Shown piece after piece: positions 10,386 through 23,635 of a stretch of 64,000 nt of DNA; position 1 is the first letter of the stretch; the number at the start of each line of letters is the position of its first letter. Origin of the DNA: Pelobates cultripes. Lineage: Eukaryota > Chordata > Amphibia > Anura > Pelobatidae. A program made the position numbers and the translations under genes. Location: positions 299,566,451 to 299,630,450 of the forward strand of contig OW240916.1 in assembly GCA_933207985.1 (NCBI GenBank). Reading direction: 5' to 3'. The notes below the pieces were generated by a model. It was not told the origin of the DNA and searched no databases. It saw only the letters and a program-made list of their open reading frames with translations.

Positions 10386-11326
10386 CAGTGGCGTACACAT
10401 AATCCATAGTGCCCCGGTGCGAAACTGATCCATGGGCCTCCCCCCACCTCGTGATCCATGGGCTCCCCCTGACACATACATACAGACACACACACATATG
10501 CACAGACACATACAGTCACACACACACATATACAGAGACACATACACATACATACAGACAGATACATACAGACACACACACACACACATACACCCCCGAC
10601 AGACACATACATATATACAAAATACATACAGACACACACATACATAAACATACACACATACATACAGACATATACATACAGACAGACACACATACACACA
10701 GTAATGACTGACAGACACAAATACACTGTCACTGACCGACACATCCAATCAAAGTCAGACACACACACACGCACACAAACACATACATACACCCCCAACA
10801 GACACATACATATATACACACATACACACACACACACAGACACATACAGACACAGACATACAGAGACACACACATACAGACACACATATACAAATGTTTC
10901 CTGTTTCCTACCTTTTGCAGGAGGGTGACTTTCCCTGAGGACCAGTGGGGGCTCAGCCAGATGGGAGTCAGAGTTTCCACTCTGACTCCCTCCTTCCTCC
11001 CGCGCGGCTCTCATAGCTGGGAGGAGTGACGGGCAGTCACTTCCTCCCAGCTCTGTCTGATGTCATCACAAAGGGCCCGGTCATGCTGTTAAAGCGCCCA
11101 GTGCTGACTGGGCCCCCTGGAAATCCATTTCCATCAGGTGGCCCTAACAGCATGTACCACCCATTGAACCCATTGAACGGCGGATCCAGAGGTTTGCAGT
11201 GTTGGCGGGGGCAGCACACATGGCGGCTCGTACCCAGTCGCAGTGGTCCGCATGGCGGCTTGGCCCCCTGGAGTGACGGGCCCGGTCGCAGCTGCGACCC
11301 CTGCAACCACGGTATGTACGCCACTG
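10386..11326. mobile_element. Non-autonomous hAT-like element 2
   Basis: Left end CAGTGGCGTACACAT; the right end read inward is CAGTGGCGTACATACCG. That is an 11-bp match at the tips. Flanking 8-mers GAGTTCAG and GGGTCCAC agree at only 5 of 8 positions, so the duplication is weak. A GC-rich right arm (10980-11326) contrasts with the surrounding AT-rich DNA. No transposase. Confidence 0.72.
10468..10895. repeat. CA-rich minisatellite inside hAT element 2
   Basis: Variable units built from ACACATACAGACACACAC and related blocks. Long open frames on both strands are caused by the repeat, not by genes. Confidence 0.95.
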
Positions 11327-14284
11327 GGGTCCACGTCTATTAGCATATTACTATAATAATGTATGTATAGTGTTTAGTGTTACTGAACTGATACATAATG
11401 TATACCACAGATAGCTATGTGGAATGCAGACCTAAACTGAGTTATGTATGCAGTTGGTAATGATACAGTCAATTCGACATCAACAGGATAATTGGTTTGC
11501 CATCCCCTTGCCCAAATAAAGAAGCATAAATTTTTACAATTTTATTTTAAGTATTTGATAATAAACATGTGAATAAGAGGAACACAAAAGTGAGGAACAG
11601 TAACAACATACGGGAATAGTATTGTTACAGAAGTATTTTGGTAAGTTCAAGAATACTCATGGGTATGTGGTGGCATTCCTTCTGGTTTATGTAGGGCAGG
11701 AGAGAGTCATCTTCCAAGTCAGGTAGTACTAACAGCACATTCTCTGCATCTGCAAATAGTCTGTCAGGATTAACTGGCCATGTGTCATCCCCAGAGATCC
11801 CACACCAGCCTATAATACCCCAGACTATGTTGTAACTTTTCCTGGTGTTGCTCCCTGTTCTATTTGTTTAAATTCTGTTATGAGGCATACGATTTGTGAG
11901 ATTGTTAGGAGTGTTGTGAACTTCCAAAGTTTGACAAATTAGTTGTTTTAATACAAGCAGAATGTTACTCACTTCTTCCTTGTGAGTTCTTTACAGTTCT
12001 GGGATAAGTGTATAAACCTCATCATGGGCATTCAGTATTATATTGACATGGGTAGACAACCTTCAGCACTCCACGTGTTGTGGACTACATCTCCCAAGTT
12101 AATTTGCCAGCATTGTGGCAAAGACTACCTATTCCTGGAGTAGAATTCTGTTTCATTTCAGTGTATACGATACAGTTGCATGCCTACGGTTTTATTTTTT
12201 TCTGTGTTTATTCTTGCTGTTTTGATTCATTTTATGGTACAGATTTTGAGACAGGTTTCACCAGCAACAGATCAGTGACTTTACAAATGAATAAATTATC
12301 AAGATTATAGGAGTTAGCTGATTTATTTGAAAAGACTTTCAAAAACTTTTAGTCCAAAACAACAATTTCTGAAAAATAAATTCCTCTGTAGTCTGCTCTT
12401 AAGACAATCATTACGTATTTGGATAATGTTAAGGTAATGCTGCTGACATTTAAACCCATTAGTTTCAAAGGAGTGGTAACCTGAGAAGTCACCTGACAGA
12501 GTTAAAACTGTACAGAGTCTACATTCTAGATTAGTTGAAAATAAACACCTAACATCATACCGGGTCTTACTCGATCCTTCCAAAAAACAGTCTTCACCTA
12601 TAAAAACTCTTTATACACTAAGTTTGCATATGTTGTAAATTAAAAATGAAAAAAACTTTTTTTTTAATAAAAAAACAAAAACAAAATGCCCATTGCTAAA
12701 TTTTAATCCATGGCAGTATGATAGCAAGAAAAATAAATCTGAGATATTGGGACAGGGGCCACAATCTATCAGATTTATTTACTAAAGTGGAAATTCAGAA
12801 TTAATTCAAAGTGATTTTCAAACTTACGGCCAGAGTAGCTGGAGTAGTATAGGTGGCATGGAACATTTTTACAATCTGGCTACTTTGGCCTTCAGTTTGA
12901 ATGTATATTTGAACATGTATGTACAAACACTCTCCCTTACCTTAAAACACTCACTTTTCATTTCACACACCGTCTTTGCATACACACATAGCTACATGCT
13001 CTGTCCCTTACACATACGTACAAACGAACACATTTCCTTACAGTTTTTGTATATACAAATAGCTACACTGCCATTCTAAACAAGTACACTCCCTTACACA
13101 TGCACTCACACTCTTTTCCGCACTATATACAGACATACACTATCCCCTAAATAAATACACACACATACAGTACATCCTGGCTCTCTTACCTTACCGTGAC
13201 ATCAAGCGTGCATGTGCGGTGCAGTCACGCACAGTTTTGCAAGCAATGATTCTCTATGACAAAATCATAGGCTCATCAGGGCGAATGCCCCACATGTGCT
13301 TACGGTCTCCAATGCTCCTCTATAAATTTGAACTATCATACGTGCCTCCAGGATGACATCTTACTAAGAGGAGGCTCTGCAGCACCGAGGGAGACTCAGC
13401 ACTGGTGAGAAGGTGAGGAAAATCATTTAGTTTAATTTTACGTCTTTTTATTTAATTTTTTAATTAGCAAGCAAAGGACATTTAAACTGAGTTGGGACAT
13501 CAATACTGTAGCGTTAGGAATACTTATATTTTATTTTTTTTCTTAACTCTACACATATACAGCTTATACAGTATCCCTTTGCATGCAACTTAGAATATGT
13601 TTATAAATGTTTACACATATTTTGGAATATATTCCACATGTGCATCCATCCTATATGTCTATCCGTGAGAATTAAACAAGCAGTAGAGTTCTTTAAAAAG
13701 TCAAAGACTAGACGAATAAATGTTATGCATTTTTTTAGCTACGGGCTCTCTGTACAGATCTTCATTCTGGCAAAGATCAGTGCAGAAAGTCTGTAGCTAT
13801 GGAGATGCAGGCAAGTCAAATATTTTAATCTTTTTTTAGACTGATTTAAACTTGTACATGCAACTCAGTGCATCGGTAAACTGACATGTTGCTATGGATA
13901 CCAGGTCACAGGACCACTAAGTTTATCCCAAGTTACCAAGCAATAACATGGCTATGATGAATTATCTGGCACGAGCTTGTTGTTACAATTAATTTTTGCC
14001 AGCAAACATTTTGGTTTCAGCTTATCACTGATAGCTTGTAGGATTTACAAGGGTCTCAGAGGAAAAGATACATTTTAGACAAGAGGAGCATATACTTTGT
14101 CCTCTGTGAGAGAGGAGGTCAAGTTTTATCTGTGGGCATCTTGTGAGTCTTACTCACATGCATTGGACACATTAAGTACAGTTAGAAAGAAGGAATATCC
14201 AGCAGCTAAAGTCATACTATTAAACTATAGTGTTGATTTGGTGGGAGCCATTGAGAGTTGTTTTATAAATCACTATTAAAACCT
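11327..14284. other. Mostly single-copy intronic DNA
   Basis: No gene. It holds a short piece of the MITE family seen at 38031 (GTTGTGGACTACATCTCCC near 12079), a degenerate CA-rich stretch at about 12895-13165 and A-rich tracts near 12640-12680. Confidence 0.5.
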
Positions 14285-14660
14285 TACATTGACTGTGCCC
14301 CTGTGAGTTAAGTAAGGTCAATGAAGACATGGTTTGATGAATTTGTTGTGGACAGACTCTAGTGTTCTGCACAGGGCCCTAAACTCAACCCAACTGAACA
14401 TCTTTTGAATGAATTGGAATGTCGATTGCTAGCCAGGCCTTCTTGTCCGACAGGAGGGCTTGATCTTAAAAATTATCTTTTGGCTAAATGGCCACAAATT
14501 CCCACAGACACAGTCCACAATATTGTGGAAAACTTCACAGAAGAGTGGCATCTGTTATAGAAGTAAAGGGGAAGTTAACTCCATATTAATGCCCATAGAT
14601 TTGGGATGGGATGTCCAACAAGCTGAAATGAGTATTCATATAGTTTACATAACAAAAAAA
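14285..14660 (+). pseudogene. Tc1-like transposase C-terminal relic
   Basis: Translation of one frame gives MKTWFDEFVVDRL, a stop, then QGPKLNPTEHLLNELECRLLA and later LAKWPQIPTDTVHNIVE. This matches the C-terminal third of Tc1 transposases. The NP(I/T)EH block carries the third catalytic acidic residue (Glu) of the DDE/D triad. There are no terminal repeats and no N-terminal two thirds. It differs from the elements at 35359 and 56101, so it is a third Tc1 family. Confidence 0.8.
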
Positions 14661-17093
14661 GGAGCAAAAATGTACTAATCAGTGTAGCACAAAATATATA
14701 AATAATATCTATATTATTTATGTATTTCACTAATAGGTGAATTTCATGCCAATTGGTTCACTGGTCGAGTATATGTATGTATATATATTACTGCTCATCC
14801 ATTTTCTCCTTCTATTGGTCACTTCTCACTTGATCTCTAAATAAAATCAACATTTAAGGGGGGTGGACCTGACTCTCAAGCAGGACAGAAGTGCTTTCTG
14901 GGAGCTCCTGCCAGAAAACGCTTTACATTTGAGGTGGCTTACCTGCGGTTGAGTAAAGGAGGCGGTATGCTTTTTTACATAAAGCAACTATTCCCTAGAA
15001 CTGAAGTGTTTTGTGTTTTTTTTGCGTTTTATGTTTAATTTACGTTTCCACTTTTGTAGTTCTCATCCAGCAGTATTTCTGTCTCCACTGACATGGCATG
15101 TGTTATGACATTACTTCATCTAAATTTAGCTTATCGTGTTCATGTCTGGAAGGGCTTGTTTTGCTGTTAGGCTTAATATCTGTTTCTATGTATGTATATG
15201 TATGTATTCTATAACTAGCCTTATCCACTAAATGTTATTTTCCAACTCCTCATGTCTAGTTATTACTCTTGCCCCGATCACATTCTTGTGGAATACCGTT
15301 TTAGGCATGTTAGCTCAGTATGATGTTAAATATTTTCTTAAAATCATGCTACTGTTTTAATGATATGTTTGACATCATCAGGTCTTCGTTAGCCGTTGTG
15401 GCATCGCAAGCTTTATTGTAATAACATGCACACAAAAAAAAAAAAAAAGAATTAAAAAAAATAACTTAAAAAAAAAAATTTAGTGGCTGTCCCCTAACCA
15501 TCAATCATCTTTTTTTCACATTCAAACATCTTTTTTTGCTTCAGTTAGAACTCCAAATCATGAATCAAATGAAATGGTTTTGTGCATTGTCCATTTTGCC
15601 TGTGTTGTGATTCGTCCATATAGAGTTTCAGAGTGCGGTATTACAGACAACTCGTCGATTGTTGAAAATTTCTGTTACTAAGTCTAATATAGTGCATTAG
15701 TAGATTTATTGGTTTGCATATTCCCCTCTTTGTGTGCATGTTTAAATATGTAAATTAATCTTTCAACATGCATTGTGGTCTTTTTAAGCCGGTCTCCTCT
15801 CAACAAGTACTAAAACAGGAGTGAAGAGTTTGCTTGAAGACAGGTGCATTAGAAACTCTGAACTTTAACAAACTGTTCTCTTTTACTTTATTTGGGTGAT
15901 GACCTTTTAAGGATACAACGTTTAACTGCTTTTGAAAACGATTAAAGATCCAAAAACTGACAGTATTTTGTTCCATAAGTGGCAAAGATTCGAAAAACTA
16001 GAAACATCTGCTTCAAATTAGCTTATAATTGACCTTAACCAGCCCTTCTATAAAAGTGTATTTTGAAAGAATGACGTGTTTATATGGTATAAAATATTGC
16101 CATTCAGTAAATATGTGTCATTCACTATCTCTTAATGTAATTAGTTTAATTCATTTTGTAAATATCTTGGTAGGAGGTAATATCATCAAGAGATTACAAT
16201 GTATGAACTAAGCTTTGCGACGTACTTGTTGTATAGACATACATTTTCATTTATATTATTGTTCTGCCCTTTCTGGACACAAGTGAGTTTAATTATTATA
16301 CATTTCTTACATACTGCCTTGTCTAAGGCATTTTCCAAATATTAATAGTACAGTCATCAATAGGCAAAATAAGAATGAAGTAATACACATTTTAATAAAT
16401 ATAAAATGATAATGTATTACAACGCTAGGAAAATAAATAAATAAAAAAAACTAAATTAAATGTACATTATTTTAAAGTTCCTAAAACCACAACACCCGTA
16501 GAGGTAGGTGTCAGCTGGTAGTTGGTCAGTCTGTGCAGTACTCGCATTATTTTTTGTCTGAAAATATTTGGAAAAAAATAAAAACAAATGAACTTGTATA
16601 TTTTAAAAAGCAAGATGTCTTTCCAAGCATAAAGTGTGCAAACAACATAGAGTCGCCAAAGTTGCCAATAGGTAAGTAATAGACATCTGCATTCATTTTG
16701 GGACAAATTAAACAATGTATGAAAATATTTTTCTTTTGTCTTTGTTAAATTAGTTGGAAAAGAAATATCATTATATTGACAAATCCAACATGTAAAAAAT
16801 GCACAATAATAGTTATTTTTCAGCATTGGCCACTCTCATTTCCTGGGTAAAAACATATAAATCACTGAAAAAGAACTCCTGGTGTGCTGGTTTTAATTTT
16901 ATTTTTGTTTGGTAAATTAGCAAATGATCAAATAGGTCATCGAACAAAATTAATTTGTCTGCATTCGGTCATTCGGTGAATGCTGCTGCTGTTCTGAGTG
17001 AATGAACACCTTTGTCAATGCTGCTTTCCCTGGCTTCCTGTATTATACATGATTTAAACTGAAGTCCGTTTTTTAGGGAAGAGCAAAAAAACA
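14661..17093. other. Intronic DNA without recognised genes
   Basis: A GC-rich block near 14860-14960 could be the 5' end of an old LINE but has no coding support. A-rich tracts occur at about 15434-15479. The rest looks single-copy. Confidence 0.4.
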
Positions 17094-17345
17094 GGGTGGA
17101 AGGGAACACTGAGATCGGAGCAGCCCTTCAGTGGGATCTCAAGCTGGTTTTAGGTCATTTTGTGCCATTACAAAGTGAACCTAGGCCATTTGCATATCAG
17201 ATTTATCCAAACCAAAAGGGAAGTCCAGATCCAAAATTTAGGTCATCTCTCTCTGCACAAGAGATAAAGCCACCCCAGATGATTGTTTCCACCTTGTTAG
17301 GCCTCGTCAGTGAGTTATAGCCGATATCCATCTAGGCATCATGTG
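17094..17345 (+). repeat. Unclassified dispersed repeat, copy 1
   Basis: Homologous to the reverse complement of part of 20205-20665. Shared blocks are GTGCCATT(A/G)CAAAG, CCATTTGCATATC and CTCTCTGCAC(A/G)AGA, then a region ending GGCCTCGTCA. It contains the octamer ATTTGCAT at 17188-17195. No terminal repeats or coding sequence identified. Confidence 0.6.
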
Positions 17346-18876
17346 CAAGGGCCCCTTTAGACATCAATAGCGTTAAAAGAAACCAGGGTGCAAGACAATA
17401 CTGAGAATGAACAACAGCTCAAGTAGCAAGGCTTTCAGTGGTTCCCCAGATCTAGTTTTGAAACGAAATAAGCAATAACCGCTATATGCAGAATATAACA
17501 CCAGAAAAACCTACTAAACAGTGTTCCCTCAATAAAACACCAACCATAAGGAAAAAAAACATACAAAGGTGTAGGATTGCTAACACATAAATGTGACATC
17601 ACAAATGTGAAGTTTAAAATATAAATATAAAATACAACCTGTGTATACAAAAGGTATGAAAAAATATACCACAATGGAAACCTAATGGAAAAACCAACTG
17701 GACAAAGTATAATACAACAAGGGAAACGTAAGCAAGGGGGTGGTGGAAAAATCCAGGCTTGTTGCCCCTATCAGCCAAACATATATACATATATCGTTTC
17801 TACCGTGTTTAAACCGTGGGTTGTAACTGGTGACCTTGGTACCAAATTACTTTAAATGGACGACTTGAAGTTTTTGTTCTAAGCTGGCCTATTTCAATCA
17901 AGATATGGCAAGCTGATTACAGAGTCTTTGTATGACAACATTCAATGGAAAAGAAAGTAAAATATACTAATGTAAACTACCTTGTTATAATTCATGTCAG
18001 GTTACAATAATACATTATGTGAGGATTCATCATTCTAGGTACAAAGTCTTGTCACTAGATTTTCTATCTTTGTAAAATAAATATTTAGTTGATCTAATAT
18101 ACTTGGTATATTTAAGTCTAAAAATACCATGTTATATAAATAAAAAAGAGAACGTAACCCAAATTTTCTATTGTTTGAAAAACAAAACGGTCTATTTTCG
18201 TCCAAGCAATACCAACACATTTTAGATTCCATTCATTTAAGACATTGGCGTGAAAACGGAATAAAAGTATAAATAAGCATGATGATGAGAAGGAGATAAC
18301 GTTATTGTTTTTTCCTGTTTGTAGCTTTTTTTGTCTCTTGTCTATAGAAACAATAGAATGCTAGTAAGCGTGACACTATATTTAGTACTTGCACATCAGG
18401 CAATCCATTAAATATCAATCACATATATATTTCACTTGTTAGCTGTCCTAGTTTACTCTTAATTAAGATTACTTTTCTTGCCAATTATCCATGTTCACGT
18501 GTGTGTTACAATATAGCATCAGCAAACATGTTGACAGTACAGAAGAACAGATATCCTGTATGTTACCATGGATGAGCTTTACCCGGTAAACATGTGCTAT
18601 TTTGAGTGCAAAGTGCAGAATGTTAGATACATTCAATTGGTTTCCATGGTGATTGGTGCATATTTAGTAATATTTTGCCCCATAAAAGCACATATTTTGC
18701 TTTGAAAAATCTAACCCTACATGCAGCAAAAAAATCATTAATTAAAAAAACAACAACACAATTACCATTTTTTAGATGTCTTTTTCTCTGCTCTACTATC
18801 TAAACTATAAAATAGCTAGTTTATTATTTCACTTATTCCTTTCAAGATTAGTGTCTCTGTCCTTATTGCATCTCCA
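17346..18876. other. Intronic DNA, nothing recognised
   Basis: Both strands read; no repeat ends, exons or RNA genes supported. Confidence 0.4.
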
Positions 18877-18954
18877 TTAACCCCTTAAGGACACATGACG
18901 TGTGACATGTCATGATTCCCTTTTATTCCAGAAGTTTGGTCCTTAACGGGTTAA
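18877..18954. mobile_element. Short TTAA-flanked MITE
   Basis: TTAA at 18877-18880 and 18951-18954 flank a 70-bp element with ends CCCCTTAAGGAC and GTCCTTAACGGG (inverted repeats, one mismatch). It belongs with the longer elements at 39014 and 49555. TTAA targets suggest a piggyBac- or Kolobok-type source. Confidence 0.8.
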
Positions 18955-20204
18955 ACAATGTGCATTTTTTATTGCAAGACCTCTATTAATCCTTTGTCTA
19001 TAAATTATATTTGTGTCTAGTCCCGTACCATTTTTATTTTAATTAACCATCTTTCTTATTTTTAAAACATATTGTTCTCAGAAGCCTTTGTTTTGTTTTC
19101 TTTTTTTTCTCGTCCTCTCTTTATTCTCACGTTCACTCAATCACCACATCGATGTTCCCTTGTTGTTTTGTTCCTCTGAGTTTTCTCCCATTAACTCATG
19201 TTCTTCAAGACACTGAACCTTAAATTGAGAGTACCAAGGTGATTTACTGTAGCATCTGAAACAATCTTTCGCACGCTCTGAAACATTGATCACATTGTTG
19301 TACATAAAACTCTCAACACTTCTGGAGACCTTCCAGGCAATTATAGCCAACTCCCAGCAGGGCATTGTTCCCAATACATGTCCCCTTGCATCCACCTTCT
19401 ATTTGTGTCTTCTTAAACTTGCTAGAACTTCATCTAGTGGTGGATTTTCTCTGCAGCAAGAATTGCATTTTTCAAAGTATCTTAGCACAGTATAACTCTT
19501 TCTTCATCTGTGTTTGTTGAGGAATAAGATTATAAAATGACTTGAGCATAAGATCTTTAAAAGATGAGCCTGTTTTGTGCAGCTTCTACCATTTCAGACA
19601 TTCAATAAAAAATGAAATCAGTTTGTTTATTTTATTTTAGTGCATTTATTAGTGTTATTATTTTACATAGTATCCCCATATGAAGAAAGAGTGAAAGGGT
19701 TCTTTAAGAAGTTGATGGATTTATCGGCACCCAGACCTCTTCAGCTCATTGATGTGCTCTGTGAGTAATGTACTTGTTCTTTTAACCCAGCAATGCTAAT
19801 TTGAGAAACTGCAATAATTATGCCGAGCGAGATCGGCGCTGGAATTGGGTAAGTGTTATAAGTGTTTTTAACCCTTCTACTACCCGGTTGGGGGGGGGGG
19901 GGAGAGGGTGCCAGAGGGACCTATTGTGCTAGGAATACAACTTTACATTCCTTGCACTATAGTACCCCTTTAACTGAAAAACAGACTCATTTGAAAGAGT
20001 GAGCAATGAAATACCTGGCAACGTGTGATACATAGCATAACAGACTAGCCATTGCCAGGAAACCAGACATCAGTGATTAAATAAGTTAATGAGTTGGTAC
20101 AGGCTGAAGACAGATAATAATAAGTACAATCCAGGGTCTGGAAGAAATAAGTCAGTATAGTCAAATATATTGTAATATATAGATGTAATAATATATAGAG
20201 TTTA
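18955..20204. other. Intronic DNA with a partial T2-like end
   Basis: No gene. A T2-like terminus (GCACTATAGTACCCCTTTAA, read outward) ends near 19972 and a G-rich run occurs at about 19890-19905. Confidence 0.45.
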
Positions 20205-20665
20205 AGCTCACCTGTGCCATTACAAAGAAAACCTATATCACTTGATGGGACAAACTGAAGGGCAAGCTACTGAGTTTCTCTAAGGTTTTGCCTGTTCTCA
20301 GAGATCTCATATTCTCTGTTTTTGCTGTAATGTATATGCTTGTGCTCTTTCTAAGATTAAAGTGTAATCAGATGTGGACCCCGTGCTCACTGTGACTAGA
20401 GGGGTGTCAGCCACACCTTGTTGGCGAGGCTCAAAGAAAGCCGATCGTCCGGGGTTGTTGTGTCTCTCGTTCTCGTGCAGAGAGAACTTGCTGGCATTTT
20501 GGTTCTGGACCACCATTAAGGGTGTGATCAGGCGGATATGCAAATGGTATAGATTCTCTTTGCAATGGCACCAGTGAGAAAAAACATTTGTGAAACCTGA
20601 GCGGGGGCTAACAGAAGAGCAAGCTTTTGCCCGTTCTCAGTGTTCGCTTATTCTCTGTTTTTATT
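20205..20665 (-). repeat. Unclassified dispersed repeat, copy 2, with foldback arms
   Basis: The minus strand matches 17094-17345. It also has internal inverted arms: CACCTGTGCCATTACAAAG (about 20211-20229) pairs with CTTTGCAATGGCACCAGTG (about 20559-20577). A second internal pair, GTTCTCAG...TTATTCTCTGTTTTT-like, occurs near 20293 and 20635 as direct copies. Confidence 0.6.
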
Positions 20666-22363
20666 GCAATATTTTGGAACTAGTCTTTGAAAATTGAAGA
20701 CTTGAAATCTCAATATTAGTGAATAAGCACCATGATTCCCAGACTATCTTTTCAAAAAGCATTTGTTATAAACAGGAATTTCGACAACATTTTAGTTAAG
20801 CAGAGAGTCCACCGTTAGTCTATTGAAAGTCGGAAGGTTAATAGTTGAGTTTAAGTCAGATATTTTTTTCAGGTTCCCTGAACATTCCCAATACCCTGAA
20901 AACATCTGGTAAATATAACCAGCTGGGTGGACGTCCAAGTGTCACTTATCAAGATTTCTAAACAACGTTAGTTATGAATGGCGTCAAAAAGATTCTTAAC
21001 ATCTAATACATAAACTTTGACTAGATCTGCGCTATTCAGTGAGTTAATTTACGCATGTTTTCATAAATAGTCAAATATATTCTAAATGTTAATGTAAGTG
21101 GGGTAAAAAGTTAACTTTGCCCATTCTTAATATGTCTATTCTTCTTGCAACACTATTGTAATGTAACAAATAAAATAGCAGAATAATCAGGAGCAATATT
21201 ATAGGGAAAATCGCATAAATGGTAAATAATTATAAACATTGATATGTATAAACATAGACTGTTTATACATATATCAATGTGATGGATAGGGTGTAATTGC
21301 CTAAAGTAAAACAAAGTCCAGAGAGTTGACAAATTATTAAGGCACGCAAAGTCTCTTTAGAAATATTGTGTTTAATAAATGTAGCAGTCTGATCTGAGTA
21401 GTGTTGCTAAATAAATTTATAGAACAATGATATAACAGCAATATCAAATGCTATTGTAGTCAGACCTGAATGCCAAATTATACGGTACTCCATAAAACCA
21501 CAAAAGAGTTCAAAATCCTGAATATAATCACATGTAAAAAATATAAGAATATATAGAAATAAATAGGCTTCAATGGTTTTTTGATCCAAAAGTGTCTTGG
21601 TGCCTACACTTAAAGAAAATTATCCAAAGTGCTCATTATAAAATTGATGATTTATAATTAAAATTTATTTCCAACAATGACATAGATAAAATAAGAGGAA
21701 GTCAGTCAGGAGATAGACCTCGGGGTAAGAAGCAGTCACCTGTTGCATCGTTTACTCCTTTGCTGGCAAGGAGTAATAAGAGTTGCAGTTAGTCCGTCTG
21801 TGTTTGTGCTACTAAGATAGAAGCCAGTCTGGTGTGCATTCCACCCATTGGCCTTTCTTCCACCGTTCCAGCTTCAACTTCAATTCTATCACAACCCATT
21901 GCATTTTGTGGAGTTCCTCTCCACCTCACCAGAGGCTATACTTCAAACTACCGTAGCACCAGAATATATAGCAGAATCTTTTAAAGTCTTTTAATTCCCA
22001 AGCAGGCTGTTCTCTGAGGTCAAGTTAGCCGCATATTCCCCTTCTGTATCCTAGTCACAATGTCCAGGTCAAATATGACTTGAAACATAGCAAACTTGCT
22101 ACATCAAGCTAAAATAATTGCGGGGAGTAAATGGGACCACTAATAAATTTAAATCCTTGCATGTGGCTGCGTCCCACATCATGTGTGACTGCAATGGGTC
22201 AAATATTGGGCCAAGCCTCCCAAGAGGATGAGTATCTCAGCAATGGGTGAGCTTCCACGAGGACCCAATCTCTGGACACTGCAATACATTTATTCATGTC
22301 TTGTGAATTTTATCCTTGATTACAATAAGTAAGTAGTTAAATATTTTTATACACACACTCACT

Positions 22364-22394
<31 letters not shown>

Positions 22395-23332
22395 TGAGAA
22401 AGTGTTTTCTGTCAAAGATTTCCTGTTATTGTTACTTTATACTGTATAGACATAATCACTTCTTGTTCATGAGTTTTCTATTATATCAGTTTATGAAATA
22501 CATATCTTTTGACTGAATGATCCATGAAAATAATTGAATTAACTAGTGCTGCATTAACAAAAATAGAACAAAGCATTGGTTGGTTTTGAAAGGGAATGTT
22601 AACATTCTGTAGCTGTTACTTTCATAAAATTTTTTTGTCACCTTTGCTCACATATGTCATGGAGGAAAAATGTAGGAGAGAAGTAAAACTCTCCATGGGA
22701 GAGCACTCGATGCTGTAAAAATGAAATGCTCACCGAGTGGAGAACTACATGTGTCATTCGGAAAACAAATGGAAATTGAAAAGTGGTTCAGTCATACAAA
22801 ACATGAATACTGTTGTCAGAAGCTGAGGCATTCATCTAAAAAGAATATTGTAATAAAATCACAATGGGATTCTACACAGACAAATGGGCCAATTGAATGA
22901 AGTTTACACCGAAACCAAAATGGTGAAAATCCTGCATCAGATTAAAGTAATACTGCATCTCCTGTGGAACAGTTGTTTTATGTCACATACAGATATTCTG
23001 TTAGAGATACATTACTTTTTCAGAATGCAGCACACAGTACATTTGAATTATTACATTTATTTATGCACAAAAGTGTGAAATGCGGACAGTGCAGTGATTC
23101 AGACAAACAAGACTTCATGCAAATTATGCAAATGAGTTGTTTTCTTGCACATATAGATTGTATGTAACAGTGAGTTGTAGTAATGGATGTCTCTAATGCA
23201 GAGCAAAAGAAGCAACTATCCAGGACTGTACTTTAATCCTACAACCTATTGGCTCTCGATAGCAATTTCATTTCTTTATCTCATTCTAGCAGTTGGCTCT
23301 GCTGTAATGATGTAAGTATGACCATACCTCCC
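20666..23332. other. Intronic DNA with small simple repeats
   Basis: No gene. A near-perfect hairpin lies at 21237-21280 (arms ACATTGATATGTATAAAC and GTTTATACATATATCAATGT). A CA/CT microsatellite lies at about 22351-22389. Confidence 0.6.
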
Positions 23333-23635
23333 AACAATGGCAGTCCTGGTCACTGGCGCTGCTTCCAAAAGGAGATAGGCTTGCATGAAAAGGGGGCAGA
23401 CCATCCCAGAAAGGGAGCATGTCTACCCACTTGCTTGCCAATCATTCTAACCAGCCCATTGAGAGCAGACCCCATAAGGAGCACTGTTTTAGTGTGTCTT
23501 GCAAGGTCCTAGTGCTCATGAACATGTGCTCATGCTATGATTGTTAGGGACAGTTCCCTGGTGTCCCTAAAAGTGGAATACCAGGACAGGAAATTTGGGA
23601 TTGTCTTACTGAAATCAGGACTGTTGGGTAACATG
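23333..23635. mobile_element. MITE with CATACCTCCCAAC ends
   Basis: Ends CATACCTCCCAACA and TGTTGGGTAACATG are inverted repeats. Flanks TATGAC and CATGAC (5 of 6) suggest a target duplication. Same family as 8617-10306. Confidence 0.7.

Noticed and set aside
9141..10980. Open frames of 80-210 residues rich in Thr/His or Val/Cys
   Set aside because: They come from reading the TG/CA minisatellites in several frames; composition is periodic and no domain is present.
12323..12583. 86-residue minus-strand frame, Cys-containing
   Set aside because: I tested it against Penelope-type endonuclease and LINE motifs and saw no match.
14097..14279. 60-residue frame just before the Tc1 relic
   Set aside because: Does not match the Tc1 transposase upstream region; no support as coding.
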